Shown here: positions 25,707 through 34,839 of the stretch, piece by piece
Position numbering within the stretch: position 1 is the first letter of the stretch
Layout: the number at the start of each line of letters is the position of its first letter
Made by a program: the position numbers and the translations under genes
Assembly: GCA_020442165.1 (NCBI GenBank)
Contig: JAGRKV010000051.1
Coordinates: forward strand, 496,001 to 560,000
Source: Hyphomicrobiaceae bacterium
Lineage (GTDB): Bacteria; Pseudomonadota; Alphaproteobacteria; Rhizobiales; Hyphomicrobiaceae
Direction: 5' to 3'
Length of the DNA: 64,000 nt
The notes under the pieces: generated by a model
What the model saw: the letters and a program-made list of their open reading frames with translations, nothing else
What the model was told of the DNA's origin: nothing
Database searches by the model: none

Positions 25707-27221
25707 TCAGTTCGGACGAGGTTCCAGTCCGTACTCCTGCATCTTGCGATAGAGCGTGGAGCGACCAATCTTCAGCCGCTTAGCAACCTCGGTCATGTGA
25801 CCACGGTAGCGCCCCAAGGCGAGCCGGATCATGTCGGCCTCGATCTCCTCGAGGGGGCGAATGTCGCCATCAGAGGTTATGGCCGGGATGCCAAGAGCCG
25901 CGGTGCCGTCCCCGGGGCGAACCTCGATCGTCTGCGGGATGCGATCCTCGGCGCCAAGCAGGGCTGGGCCGGTGTAGGATGGCGACTTGGCGATTGGCGC
26001 AGGTGCTGCTGGCACTTCGGCCTTGAAGCCTTCGACGTGTGCAGCGATCTGTGGGAACTCGTTGACGGTGAGTTCTGAACCATCGGCAAGGACCACGGCG
26101 CGGAACACCGTATTCTCAAGCTGGCGAACATTTCCCGGCCAGGCATAGGCTTCGAGCAGGGCCAGTGCGTCACTCGTCATGCCGGTGACGCGTTTTCCTT
26201 CCTCGGCAGCAAAGCGCGCGACGAAGTGCTGGGCGAGGTCTGCAACATCACCGATGCGCTCCTTGAGCGGCGGCACCCAGATCGGGAACACGTTGAGGCG
26301 GTAGTAGAGATCCTCGCGGAACTTGCCTTCCTTGACGAGCTGGATCATGTCGCGATTGGTCGCCGCGATGAGGCGGAAATCAACCTTGATCGGGCGCTTG
26401 GCGCCGACCGGCTCGATCTCGCCCTCCTGCAGCGCACGCAGCAGTTTGACCTGTGCGTCGAGGGGCAATTCGCCAACCTCGTCGAGGAACAACGTACCGC
26501 CGTCTGCTTCCTGGAACTTGCCGGTGCGTTTGTCGACGGCACCGGTGAATGCGCCCTTCTCGTGGCCGAATAGGATCGACTCGACAAGGTTCTCGGGGAT
26601 AGCGCCGCAGTTGACCGTGATGAATGGCTTGCCAGCGCGTGCGCTTTCGCCCTGGATGGCGCGGGCGATCAATTCCTTGCCGACGCCCGACTCGCCTTCG
26701 ATCAGAACGGCGATGTTGGCGTTGGATTGTGCCGCACGGCGACCCAGCGAGACGACGCGCTGCATGGCGTCCTCGCGGATGATGAGATCGGAGAAGGTGA
26801 GGGTGCCTTCCTGGCGCTTCTTGATGCGGGTGATCTCGCCAGCGAGCGCTTCGATCTTCAAGGCGGAGCGGATCGAGACTTCGAGACGTTCCGGGCTTGC
26901 GGGCTTGATGACGAAGTCGACGGCACCGGCGCGCATGGCGTTGATGGCGGTGTCGATGGAGCCGTGGGCGGTCTGCACGATGATCGGCGGGAGGCCCGCC
27001 TTGCCGTTGAGGCGGTCGAGCACGGCCATGCCGTCGATGCCAGGCATCACGAGGTCGAGAAGGACAAGGGAGATGCTGGAGCGGTCCGGGCCTTCGAGCA
27101 GCTCAAGTGCGCTCTCGCCGGAACCTAAGGTCTTGGTCTCGAAGCCCATCCGCTTGATGGTTTCCTCGAGAATACGGCGCTGGGCCGGATCGTCGTCGAC
27201 GATAAGTACGCGCTTGGCCAT
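25707..27221 (-). CDS. Sigma-54-dependent response regulator (NtrC type)
   Basis: A 504-residue transcription activator with three domains. The receiver (1-120) has Asp10/Asp11, phosphoacceptor Asp56 and Lys106. The AAA+ domain (about 145-380) has Walker A GESGVGKE (176-183), the sigma-54 contact loop GAFTGA (223-228) and Walker B TLFLDE. A Fis-type helix-turn-helix lies at the C terminus (about 460-500, MTEVAKRLKIGRSTLYRKM). All residues needed for RpoN activation are intact. The linker between AAA+ and HTH is unusually long and Pro/Ala-rich. No histidine kinase is adjacent, so the partner and the regulon are unknown. Its closest named relatives are FlbD/NtrX-like proteins, but I would not assign a name. 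Confidence 0.92.
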   Translation of the reverse strand: MAKRVLIVDDDPAQRRILEETIKRMGFETKTLGSGESALELLEGPDRSSISLVLLDLVMPGIDGMAVLDRLNGKAGLPPIIVQTAHGSIDTAINAMRAGAVDFVIKPASPERLEVSIRSALKIEALAGEITRIKKRQEGTLTFSDLIIREDAMQRVVSLGRRAAQSNANIAVLIEGESGVGKELIARAIQGESARAGKPFITVNCGAIPENLVESILFGHEKGAFTGAVDKRTGKFQEADGGTLFLDEVGELPLDAQVKLLRALQEGEIEPVGAKRPIKVDFRLIAATNRDMIQLVKEGKFREDLYYRLNVFPIWVPPLKERIGDVADLAQHFVARFAAEEGKRVTGMTSDALALLEAYAWPGNVRQLENTVFRAVVLADGSELTVNEFPQIAAHVEGFKAEVPAAPAPIAKSPSYTGPALLGAEDRIPQTIEVRPGDGTAALGIPAITSDGDIRPLEEIEADMIRLALGRYRGHMTEVAKRLKIGRSTLYRKMQEYGLEPRPN

Positions 27222-27545
27222 GTGGCACTCGACTCTTGGACGCTACAGATACTTCTCGCGACATCACCCGAACTCCTGCCCGAAACAGGGCAGCCGGCGT
27301 GGCGCGAAAAACTCAACATCCTGGAGACTGCCGCATCTCGGTAAACAACAGGTTTCCAGCGGGCTCATGTCGGCTCGTTTTTGCGCAAAGTGTGCATTAT
27401 TGGGATATCAAGCCTGAAATTTTCAGGTTTTCCGGCGCTCTGCGGCCATTGCCCGGTGGCGGGTGGCAGCCTTGAAAAACGCGCCCGGTGCCGTCACATT
27501 GCCTGCGACTCGCCAATGTTCCCTTACCGTCATGATCGGAGCCCA

Positions 27546-29408
27546 ATGATGACGCTTTTCCAGCGCGCCTTTCCCGATGTTCAGCACGCCTCGACCGGTT
27601 CCGGTGCCAGTGCCGCCACCGCCGAGCTTGGCGTGATGCCGGAATGGGATCTGTCCGATCTTTATGCCGCGCCCGATGCGCCTGAAGTGAAGCGCGACTT
27701 GGAGAAGGGTGCTGCAGACGCCAAGGCGCTGAAGGACAAGTGGCAGGGTCGGCTCGTTGCGGTTGGCTCCGACGGTGCAGCCCTCGCGGTGGCGGTCCAG
27801 GCCTATGAGGCGCTGTCCGACCTGCTCGGCAAGCTCGGCTCTTATGCGGGCCTGCTGTATGCAGCGAACCAAACTGATCCGAAGCGGGCCAAGTTTTATG
27901 GCGACGTATCGGAAAAGCTCACTGCGATCTCATCCGACCTGTTGTTCTTTGAGCTTGAGCTCAACCAGATTGCCGATGCCGATCTCGATAAGGCGCTGAC
28001 TCATCCTGAGCTTGCACGCTACAAGCCGTGGTTTGATGACCTGCGCAAGGAGAAGCCCTACCAGCTGGAAGAGAAGATCGAACAGCTCTTCCATGAAAAG
28101 GGGCAGACGGCGCGCGGCGCGTGGAACCGTCTTTTCAACGAGACCATGAGCGGCTTGCGCTTCGATGTTGCGGGCGAGAAAGAGCCACTGACGCTGGAGC
28201 CCACGCTCAACTTGATGTCCGATACCAAGCCCGAGCGGCGGCAGGCAGGTGCGGAAGCGCTGGCAAAGGTCTTCAAGGACAACGTGCGGCTCTTCACGCT
28301 CATAACCAACACGTTGGCGAAGGACAAGGAGATCTCGGACCGCTGGCGCGGTTTCAAGGATGTGGCTGACAGCCGGCACCTAGCCAACCGCGTCGAGGCG
28401 CCGGTGGTCGATGCGCTGGTGGCGTCGGTGCGCGCCGCCTATCCGCGCCTGTCGCATCGCTACTATGCGATGAAGGCGAAGTGGCTTGGCATGGACAAGC
28501 TCTCGCACTGGGATCGCAATGCGCCGCTGCCCGAAAAGCCCGACCGCACGATCACCTGGGCTGAAGCGCAGGAGATGGTGCTTTCCGCCTATTCGAGTTT
28601 TGCGCCGGAGATGGCGGGAATCGCGAAGCCTTTCTTCGACAAGAACTGGATCGACGCGCCGGTGCGGCCAGGCAAGGCGCCCGGTGCGTTTTCTGCCTCG
28701 ACGGTGCCGTCGGTGCACCCTTACGTGATGATGAACTACCTCGGCAAACCGCGCGACGTGATGACACTCGCGCATGAGCTGGGCCATGGCGTGCATCAGG
28801 TTCTGGCGGCAAAGCAGGGACCGCTGCTCGCGCCGACGCCGTTGACGCTGGCTGAGACCGCATCCGTGTTCGGCGAGATGCTGACCTTCCAGGCGCTGCT
28901 GAAGGATACCAAGGACGCGCGCGAGAAGAAGGCGATGATCGCGGGTAAGGTCGAGGACATGCTCAACACGGTCGTGCGTCAGATCGCGTTCTATACCTTT
29001 GAGCGCAAGGTGCATGAGGAGCGTCGCGGCGGCGAACTGACGTCAGACCGCTTGAACGAGATCTGGCTTGATGTGCAAAAGGAAAGCCTCGGGCCGGCGA
29101 TCGAGTTCAAGCCGGGCTACGAAGTGTTCTGGACCTACATTCCGCACTTCATCCATTCGCCGTTCTATGTCTATGCCTATGCGTTCGGAGATTGCCTCGT
29201 GAACTCGCTTTACGGGCTTTATCGCGAGGCGCATCCGGGCTTCGTCGAGAAATATTTCGAGATGCTGAAGGCTGGCGGCTCCAAGCACCACTCCGAGCTG
29301 CTGGCGCCGTTCGGTTTGGACGCGCGCGACCCTGAGTTCTGGAACAAGGGCCTCAAGGTGCTCGAAGGCATGATCGACGAACTGGAGCGGATGGAGAAGA
29401 TGTCTTGA
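27546..29408 (+). CDS. pepF: Oligoendopeptidase F (M3 family)
   Basis: A cytoplasmic zinc metallopeptidase that cleaves short peptides. The 620-residue protein has the M3 zinc signature HELGH (His410, Glu411, His414) in MTLAHELGHGVHQ, followed by the third ligand region PLTLAETASVFGEML. The N-terminal helical domain (about 60-200) and C-terminal segments HFIHSPFYVYAYAFGDCLV are typical of PepF. GGAG lies upstream of two adjacent ATGs (27546, 27549); either may be used. A longer frame from 27381 lacks support. It is divergent from the NtrC-type regulator, with 324 bases between the two starts. Confidence 0.93.
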   Translation: MMTLFQRAFPDVQHASTGSGASAATAELGVMPEWDLSDLYAAPDAPEVKRDLEKGAADAKALKDKWQGRLVAVGSDGAALAVAVQAYEALSDLLGKLGSYAGLLYAANQTDPKRAKFYGDVSEKLTAISSDLLFFELELNQIADADLDKALTHPELARYKPWFDDLRKEKPYQLEEKIEQLFHEKGQTARGAWNRLFNETMSGLRFDVAGEKEPLTLEPTLNLMSDTKPERRQAGAEALAKVFKDNVRLFTLITNTLAKDKEISDRWRGFKDVADSRHLANRVEAPVVDALVASVRAAYPRLSHRYYAMKAKWLGMDKLSHWDRNAPLPEKPDRTITWAEAQEMVLSAYSSFAPEMAGIAKPFFDKNWIDAPVRPGKAPGAFSASTVPSVHPYVMMNYLGKPRDVMTLAHELGHGVHQVLAAKQGPLLAPTPLTLAETASVFGEMLTFQALLKDTKDAREKKAMIAGKVEDMLNTVVRQIAFYTFERKVHEERRGGELTSDRLNEIWLDVQKESLGPAIEFKPGYEVFWTYIPHFIHSPFYVYAYAFGDCLVNSLYGLYREAHPGFVEKYFEMLKAGGSKHHSELLAPFGLDARDPEFWNKGLKVLEGMIDELERMEKMS

Positions 29409-29477
29409 TCTGGCGCGACGAGAGTTGCGCGAAATGTTGTCGTCACTGACAGATTGCCAGTTGAGGTCCGGCGCTCT

Positions 29478-29501
29478 GGCGCCGGGCCGCAGTCGCGGCC
29501 T
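29478..29501. repeat. 24-bp exact repeat (second copy)
   Basis: GGCGCCGGGCC through GCGGCCT is identical to 17311-17334. Here it is followed by TTTTT. Both copies are intergenic and belong to the palindromic repeats of this genome. Confidence 0.7.
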
Positions 29502-29545
29502 TTTTGGGCCTGGTGGGCCGGTAAATGGCGCCTTCAAAATCGCGA

Positions 29546-29680
29546 TGTCATCCTCGGCTTCATGCCGAGGATCCACTCTGCGGCAAGGTTGAAGCACTCG
29601 CTTGTTGCTGCGGTTGCGCAATGCACGCGTGCTTTCCCGCGCTGAAGCCTGGGTCCTCGGGACAAGCCCGAGGATGACAA
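29546..29680. repeat. Intergenic inverted-repeat element (RIME-like)
   Basis: Terminal sequences TGTCATCCTCGG (29546) and CCGAGGATGACA (to 29680) are inverted copies, each next to an internal hairpin (CCTCGGCTTCATGCCGAGG; CCTCGGGACAAGCCCGAGG). The overall look is that of the widespread rhizobial intergenic mosaic elements. It lies between pepF and the toxin-antitoxin operon. Confidence 0.65.
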
Positions 29681-29688
29681 GCTGGGAT

Positions 29689-29740
29689 GTTATACATTCT
29701 GTACAACGCACCCGCTGCCATGTTATACATTGCGTATAAC
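29689..29740 (+). promoter_or_regulatory. Double palindromic operator of the toxin-antitoxin operon
   Basis: Site 2 (29722-29740) is a perfect palindrome GTTATAC-N5-GTATAAC. Site 1 (29689-29707) is the same with one mismatch (GTTATAC-N5-GTACAAC). Centres are 33 bases apart, about three helical turns, suiting cooperative binding of two antitoxin dimers. The sites lie 20-70 bases upstream of the antitoxin start, as expected for autorepression. Confidence 0.75.
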
Positions 29741-29760
29741 GCGCCTGCGGAGCCGCCAAC

Positions 29761-29985
29761 ATGAAGCTGCAACTCAAGAAGATCGGGAATTCGACCGGGC
29801 TCATCCTGCCCAAGGAGTTGCTGGCGCGGCTCGGGCTTCAGGAGGGCGATGAGCTGGTGGTGAGCGAGGGGCCGCAGGGTTCGCTTTCGATCACCCGTCA
29901 CACCGAAGATGACGAAGAGACCATGCGCATCGCGCGCGAGGTCATGAAGGCCTACCACAACACGCTCACGGCACTGGCCAAGTGA
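29761..29985 (+). CDS. AbrB/MazE-type antitoxin
   Basis: A 74-residue antitoxin. Residues 1-45 form a swapped-hairpin AbrB/SpoVT DNA-binding domain (KIGNSTGLILPKELLARLGLQEGDELVV). Residues 46-74 are a charged helical tail (DEETMRIAREVMKAYHNTLTALAK) that would wrap the toxin. It overlaps the toxin gene by four bases (GTGA). Two palindromic sites upstream indicate autorepression. Pairing an AbrB-type antitoxin with a Doc toxin, rather than Phd, is common in this order. Confidence 0.9.
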   Translation: MKLQLKKIGNSTGLILPKELLARLGLQEGDELVVSEGPQGSLSITRHTEDDEETMRIAREVMKAYHNTLTALAK

Positions 29986-30368
29986 GCGCGCCGCGCTGGA
30001 TCACGCTCGAACAGGCTACACGCATCCATGCCGAGCAGCTTGCGCGGTTTGGCGGGCCCGAAGGCATCCGCGATCTTGGCTTGCTGGAGAGCGCGATGAC
30101 GCGGCCGCTCAACAAGTGGAGCTATGGCGAACGTGATTTGGCAGCGCTTGCATCCGCCTATGCTTTCGGGCTGGCGAAGAACCATCCGTTTGTCGACGGC
30201 AACAAACGAGCGGCGTTCATGGTGATGATGGTGTTCCTGCGCAAGAACGGCATCGCCTTCGCGCCACCTGAGCCGATGGCGACTGTGGCGATCCTCGGCC
30301 TTGCGGCGGGCGACATTATCGAGGAAGGGCTGACGCGCTGGATCAGGGACAATTGGCCAGCGGGTTAG
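29982..30368 (+). CDS. doc: Death-on-curing (Doc) family toxin
   Basis: A 128-residue Fic-fold kinase toxin; Doc inactivates elongation factor Tu by phosphorylation. The catalytic motif is HPFVDGNKR (68-76), matching H-x-F-x-D-x-N-K-R, with intact His68 and Lys75. The start is a GTG at 29982 overlapping the antitoxin stop, ensuring coupled translation. The motif and full family length argue that the toxin is active. A bidirectional terminator follows at 30397. Confidence 0.92.
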   Translation: MSAPRWITLEQATRIHAEQLARFGGPEGIRDLGLLESAMTRPLNKWSYGERDLAALASAYAFGLAKNHPFVDGNKRAAFMVMMVFLRKNGIAFAPPEPMATVAILGLAAGDIIEEGLTRWIRDNWPAG

Positions 30369-30396
30369 GGAAGAAGTTTTAGGCTTCAAGTTATCG

Positions 30397-30425
30397 AAGG
30401 CCGGAAGCGGGTGCTTCCGGCCTTC
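30397..30425 (+). terminator. Bidirectional terminator between doc and the GH114-like gene
   Basis: GAAGGCCGGAAGC and GCTTCCGGCCTTC form a perfect 13-bp stem with a 3-4 base loop, followed by TTGGTT on the plus strand. It separates two convergent genes. Confidence 0.8.
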
Positions 30426-30459
30426 TTGGTTCGTAAGAGAAATGGCGTGCGGCTTTGGA

Positions 30460-31320
30460 TCAATCCAGCTCGCGGCGTGCTGTGGTCGGCACGAAGCCTT
30501 TGCTGCGCGCGCGCGACTTGGCTTCTTCGCCAGCTTCGCCGTCAGCATATTCGACGACCATCACGGATTTGCCCTTGGCCTTCGCGCGCTTCAGGTAGCG
30601 TTCGCTCTCGGCAATGTCGCCTTCCGAATTGCGGCGGCCGTCGTGGTTGATGCCACGATAGAGATCCTCCTTGGCGACACCGTCGATGGCATTGACATAA
30701 CGCTCGCTGGTCAACAGCTCTTCGGCGTTCTGGACGATGACGGCAGCGTCACCCTTGCTCGACTTGGCCGTGCGCGAAACCTCTTCGACGAGTTCGATCA
30801 TCTCCTGCCTGGCCCGCTTGCGCGAGCCTGAGCTCTCGTAGGTATCGACACGGTCGAGGTAGACGCCGTCATATCCTTTATCGAGGGCTTCCTTGACGCG
30901 GCGCTTGACGATTTCCTTCCAGCCCGGCTCCCAGTATTTGGCGGCATAATTGCCCTTCCAGCCCTGTGTGCGTCCGGTGGAATATTTGCGCCCGCCCTTG
31001 TTCATGTAGCGGCGGCCTTCCTCCACCTCACCGACGGAGATGTAAGCCAGGACCTCGCGTTCTTCGCCGTTGCGCTTGGTCTTGTACTTGGCCGCGGAGC
31101 CTGCGTGATCGGGGTCGATCACCGCGACATCGGCGTTGGATCTCTTGACCCGAGATGTGTCGCCCTGAAGCTGGTAGGTCCAGCTCTTTGCGCGCTTTAC
31201 GGCGTCGCTATCAGCATTGGCCTTTGCGGGCGGCAGCAGCGCGATGACGGCGACGCCCAGCAGCACGGCGGCTGATGCGTGAAAGGCCCGCTGCGGCATA
31301 GGCTCGGAGAATGCACTCAT
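30460..31320 (-). CDS. Endo-alpha-1,4-polygalactosaminidase-like (GH114/TM1410) protein
   Basis: A 286-residue exported protein. After a signal peptide (AAVLLGVAVIALLPPAKANA) comes a TIM-barrel-like chain with segments typical of the TM1410/GH114 group: SWTYQLQGD, VIDPDHAG, VLAYISVGEVEEGRRYMNKG, GYDGVYLDRVDTYE and VIVQNAEELL, then MVVEYADG. The acidic residues in SVGE and LDRVDTY lie where the glycosidase active site is expected. Known members cleave galactosaminogalactan or are part of polysaccharide loci. No such locus surrounds this one, so the substrate is unknown. It is a single gene, convergent with doc. Confidence 0.83.
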   Translation of the reverse strand: MSAFSEPMPQRAFHASAAVLLGVAVIALLPPAKANADSDAVKRAKSWTYQLQGDTSRVKRSNADVAVIDPDHAGSAAKYKTKRNGEEREVLAYISVGEVEEGRRYMNKGGRKYSTGRTQGWKGNYAAKYWEPGWKEIVKRRVKEALDKGYDGVYLDRVDTYESSGSRKRARQEMIELVEEVSRTAKSSKGDAAVIVQNAEELLTSERYVNAIDGVAKEDLYRGINHDGRRNSEGDIAESERYLKRAKAKGKSVMVVEYADGEAGEEAKSRARSKGFVPTTARRELD

Positions 31321-31747
31321 GAAAAATCCCTTCCGTGGTTGCGGGCTGCCTGATGTGCGCCTTTGGCGTCGTGTTCATCTGACAGCCCTACCTGCGAACG
31401 GGGTTGAGGAGGCTTCATGTTGGGCAAAAATGTGGCTTGCGGATCAGTCCATTTGACCAGCAAGTGCATGTTGCGAGTGAGCCACATTGCGTCAAGTTGC
31501 CCGATCTGGCGGGATTCTAGCAATGCAATGCGTGACATAGACGGACGTTACAAAACACCGGCGTGGTTTCGATTCTCGCAGTAGAACGCGCGCCGCGTGC
31601 TTTTTTCGCAGTCTCATCTCGGGGCGATGCGATGAGATTTGCTCGGCTGAGATCTTGTAGCCAGCAGCACCTTTGTGTCGGCGTCAACATGGATACTGCC
31701 GCGCAGCGCTGTCTCCGCGACGGGCAGGGCCAAACTCCATCAGGTCT
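31321..31747. other. Gap with no recognised gene
   Basis: About 430 bases between two minus-strand genes. Small frames occur but none has a ribosome site or plausible composition. It should include the promoter of the GH114-like gene. Confidence 0.35.
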
Positions 31748-32200
31748 TCATCGCGGTATCGTCTTGCGATTGGTATTGCGCATTTCCGCAAGGCGGCCCG
31801 ATGCCGTCAGCAGTGTGCCGAGGATGAACATGGCAACAACGATCATCTGCAGAATGTTTTCGACCGGCTGTTCGTCGAGCACCATTTCCGCGACGTTGGC
31901 GTGCGCGGTCTGATAGCGGTCCATCAGTTTCTTGCGGTCGTCCTCGGCGGCCTTGATGTCCGCGGGCTCCGCCTTCATCGCCTTCAATATGGCGAGCCGG
32001 TTGTCGAACACGGCTTCAGCAACGACATGGCCGTTCTGCTGCTGGGTGAAGACGTTCTGGTGCCACTCAATGCTGCGCTTCAGCGGCTCCAGATAGAAGA
32101 TCTGGACGGCGGTGGCGCCTAGCACGAGGATGATGCCGAAGAGTTCGGCGAACTGGTGTGAGCGAAGGGACATTGATAGGAACTCGCACTGCTTGCTCAT
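31748..32200 (-). CDS. Two-TM membrane protein of unknown function
   Basis: A protein of up to 150 residues with two membrane helices (FGIILVLGATAVQIFYL near 20-37; ILQMIVVAMFILGTLLTA near 115-132). They flank a charged, probably coiled-coil periplasmic or cytoplasmic loop (VFDNRLAILKAMKAEPADIKAAEDDRKKLMDRY). Both the ATG at 32200 and a second ATG at 32173 (MSLRSHQ) are possible. The first overlaps an inverted repeat (32200-32220) that could mask or mark the start. I do not recognise the family. Confidence 0.65.
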   Translation of the reverse strand: MSKQCEFLSMSLRSHQFAELFGIILVLGATAVQIFYLEPLKRSIEWHQNVFTQQQNGHVVAEAVFDNRLAILKAMKAEPADIKAAEDDRKKLMDRYQTAHANVAEMVLDEQPVENILQMIVVAMFILGTLLTASGRLAEMRNTNRKTIPR

Positions 32201-32220
32201 GAGGTATTGAATTTACCTCA
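32200..32220. promoter_or_regulatory. Perfect 7-bp inverted repeat at a start codon
   Basis: TGAGGTA and TACCTCA flank a 7-base centre, the first arm touching the start codon of the membrane-protein gene. In the transcript it would form a hairpin burying a GAGG ribosome-site-like sequence; on DNA it could be an operator. Confidence 0.4.
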
Positions 32221-32310
32221 TAGCAAAAAGTCAGCGGATGTCACCCTGGGGCTTGTGTCCAGGTCCTATCGAGTAGCGGCGGCGGAATTTTCATATGTTG
32301 CTTGTGGCGT

Positions 32311-34482
32311 TCACTCCGCCGCGGACTTGGCCTCGTATCCCAGGAGCGCGTTGAGCTTGTGGATGAGGTCGGCGGCGGCTTCGGGAATATTGGTGCCGGG
32401 ACCGAACACGGCCTTGGCGCCTGCTGTGTAAAGCTCGTCGTAGTCGGACGGCGGGATGACGCCGCCGACCACGATCATGATGTCGCCACGGCCTTCGTTT
32501 TCCAGCGCCGTCTTCAATTCCGGCACCAACGTGAGGTGGCTCGCTGCAAGCGACGACACGCCGATGATATGCACGTCGTTCTCGACAGCCTGGCGGGCGG
32601 CTTCGTCAGGTGTGGCGAACAGCGGGCCGATGTCGACGTCGAAGCCCAGATCGGCAAATGCGGACGCGATCACCTTCTGGCCGCGATCGTGGCCGTCCTG
32701 GCCCATCTTGGCGATGAGGATACGCGGGCGGCGGCCGTCATCCTTCTCGAACTGCTCGACGAGCCTGATGACGTTGCCGACGTCCTTGTTCATGGAACCT
32801 GCCTCCGACCTGTAGACGCCGGAGATCGCGCGGATCTCGGCCTGATGGCGCGTGAAAACCTTCTCCAGTGCCAGTGAGATCTCGCCCACCGTCGCCTTGA
32901 CGCGGGCGGCCTTGACGGCGAGGTCGAGCAGGTTGGCATTGCCCTTTGCGCCTTCGGTGAGTGCGGTCAGTGCCGCTGCGACGTCCTTTTCGCTGCGCTC
33001 GCCCCTGAGGCGTTCGAGCTTGGCAATCTGCTGCTCGCGCACCGAACGGTTGTCGACCTTCAGAACCTCGATCTGGGCGTCGTCCTTCACGAGGTACTTG
33101 TTGATGCCGACGATGGTCTGGCGGCCGCTGTCGATGCGGGCCTGGGTGCGGGCGGCGGCTTCCTCGATGCGCATTTTCGGGATGCCGGCGGCGATCGCCT
33201 TGGCCATGCCGCCCAGCTTCTCGACTTCCTCGATGTGGGCGAGCGCCTTGACGGCAAGGTCGTGCGTCAGGCGCTCGATGAAGAACGATCCGCCCCACGG
33301 GTCGGCAACGCGGCATGTGCCGCTTTCCTGCTGGATGAAGAGCTGGGTATTGCGCGCGATGCGGGCGGAGAAGTCGGTCGGCAGGGCGATTGCTTCGTCG
33401 AGGGCGTTGGTGTGCAACGACTGGGTATGCCCCTGTGTCGCCGCCATCGCCTCGATCGCCGTGCGGGTGACGTTGTTGAACACGTCCTGCGCGGTCAGCG
33501 ACCAGCCCGAGGTCTGCGAGTGTGTGCGCAGCGAGAGCGAGCGGGCGTCCTTGGGCTTGAATTCCTTCTGTACGAGGTTCGCCCAAAGCAGGCGCGCGGC
33601 CCGCATCTTGGCGATCTCCATGTAGAAGTTCATGCCGATCGCCCAGAAGAACGACAGGCGCGGCGCGAACTTGTCGATGTCGAGACCGGCGGCAACACCG
33701 GCGCGCGCATATTCGATGCCGTCGGCGATGGTGTAGGCGAGTTCGAGGTCGGCGGTCGCTCCCGCTTCCTGCATGTGATAGCCGGAAATCGAGATCGAGT
33801 TGAACTTCGGCATGTTGGCCGAAGTGAAGCCGAAGATGTCGGAGATGATCCGCATCGAGGGCGCTGGCGGATAGATGTAGGTGTTGCGGACCATGAACTC
33901 CTTCAGGATGTCGTTCTGGATCGTTCCTGAAAGCTTGTCGTGGGGGACGCCTTGTTCCTCGGCGGCGACAATGAAGAGGGCGAGTACGGGAAGCACCGCG
34001 CCGTTCATGGTCATAGAGACGCTCATGTTCTCCAGCGGGATGCCGGAAAAGAGCGTGCGCATGTCGTAGATCGAATCGATGGCGACGCCCGCCATGCCGA
34101 CGTCGCCCTTCACGCGCCCGTGGTCTGAGTCGTAACCGCGGTGGGTGGCGAGGTCGAAGGCGACCGACAGGCCCTTCTGACCGGCGGCGATGTTGCGGCG
34201 GTAGAAGGCGTTGGAGTCTTCAGCGGTCGAGAAACCGGCGTACTGGCGGATGGTCCAGGGCTGGGTGACGTACATCGCCGGATAGGGTCCGCGCAGATAG
34301 GGGGCGATGCCTGGGTAGGTGTCGAGGAAATCGAGCCCCGCCGTATCGGCGCCCGTGTAGACCGGCTTGACGTCGATGCCCTCCGGGGTGGTCCAGGTCT
34401 CGCCAGATACTGTCGATCGGGTGGGCGCTGAGGCGCTGCCGCTGTCCAGGGCGATGGTCGAAAAGTCGGGGATACGGGTCAT
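32311..34482 (-). CDS. mutB: Methylmalonyl-CoA mutase, large (catalytic) subunit
   Basis: An adenosylcobalamin enzyme interconverting methylmalonyl-CoA and succinyl-CoA. The 723-residue protein shows the substrate barrel ([76 protein letters not shown]). The C-terminal cobalamin domain has DGHDRG; the axial ligand is His598, followed by GVSSLAASH and [13 protein letters not shown] 34482 is preferred over a TTG four codons upstream. It would work as a heterodimer with the small subunit at 36217-38115. The two are not adjacent: a small membrane-protein gene and a DUF817 gene intervene. Confidence 0.95.
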   Translation of the reverse strand: MTRIPDFSTIALDSGSASAPTRSTVSGETWTTPEGIDVKPVYTGADTAGLDFLDTYPGIAPYLRGPYPAMYVTQPWTIRQYAGFSTAEDSNAFYRRNIAAGQKGLSVAFDLATHRGYDSDHGRVKGDVGMAGVAIDSIYDMRTLFSGIPLENMSVSMTMNGAVLPVLALFIVAAEEQGVPHDKLSGTIQNDILKEFMVRNTYIYPPAPSMRIISDIFGFTSANMPKFNSISISGYHMQEAGATADLELAYTIADGIEYARAGVAAGLDIDKFAPRLSFFWAIGMNFYMEIAKMRAARLLWANLVQKEFKPKDARSLSLRTHSQTSGWSLTAQDVFNNVTRTAIEAMAATQGHTQSLHTNALDEAIALPTDFSARIARNTQLFIQQESGTCRVADPWGGSFFIERLTHDLAVKALAHIEEVEKLGGMAKAIAAGIPKMRIEEAAARTQARIDSGRQTIVGINKYLVKDDAQIEVLKVDNRSVREQQIAKLERLRGERSEKDVAAALTALTEGAKGNANLLDLAVKAARVKATVGEISLALEKVFTRHQAEIRAISGVYRSEAGSMNKDVGNVIRLVEQFEKDDGRRPRILIAKMGQDGHDRGQKVIASAFADLGFDVDIGPLFATPDEAARQAVENDVHIIGVSSLAASHLTLVPELKTALENEGRGDIMIVVGGVIPPSDYDELYTAGAKAVFGPGTNIPEAAADLIHKLNALLGYEAKSAAE

Positions 34483-34494
34483 GGGCGCTCGCAA

Positions 34495-34710
34495 TCGGGG
34501 TCTTGGGGCCCCGGTGTCAGGTCGGCTCGTTACTGCGACGCATCATAAACCCTTGGGGGGCTCGGGCAACTGCTGCGAAAGGAAGGGTGTGGGATTGCGT
34601 GGCGTCAGCGCCTTTCGACGTCCGGAAATTGGCATTCCGGTTGCCCGTCGGACCCTTTTGCCGTGAGCAACTGAGGCGATGGCGCAAGGCTGGATAGCGC
34701 GCATGCGGCT
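34495..34710. other. Upstream region of mutB
   Basis: This holds the presumed mutB promoter, between the mutB start and the terminator of the upstream small membrane-protein gene. That terminator implies mutB is transcribed from here independently of mutA. Confidence 0.4.
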
Positions 34711-34745
34711 GAAAAGAAAAGCGGCCGGTGCGCATGGCACCGGCC
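34711..34745 (-). terminator. Intrinsic terminator of the small membrane-protein gene
   Basis: GGCCGGTGC/GCACCGGCC (34723-34745) forms a 9-bp stem. On the minus strand it is followed by GCTTTTCTTTTC. It lies about 95 bases after the stop at 34840. Confidence 0.8.
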
Positions 34746-34839
34746 CAGGCAGGGGGAAGACAAGCGGGGAGGGGGACGTGCGAGGAAGAAGCTGGGGCAA
34801 TTGGGGGGCTGGAAGGGTGGTCAAACGGTGTGATTCAGG

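Noticed and set aside
26323..27417. A 364-codon plus-strand frame opposite the NtrC-type regulator
   Set aside because: The minus strand encodes intact receiver, AAA+ and HTH domains over the same interval; the plus-strand product is Ser/Arg-rich noise.
32738..33586. A 282-codon frame inside mutB on the same strand
   Set aside because: It is an alternative phase of the mutB coding sequence with a Pro/Arg/Gly-rich product; mutB itself has all its motifs.
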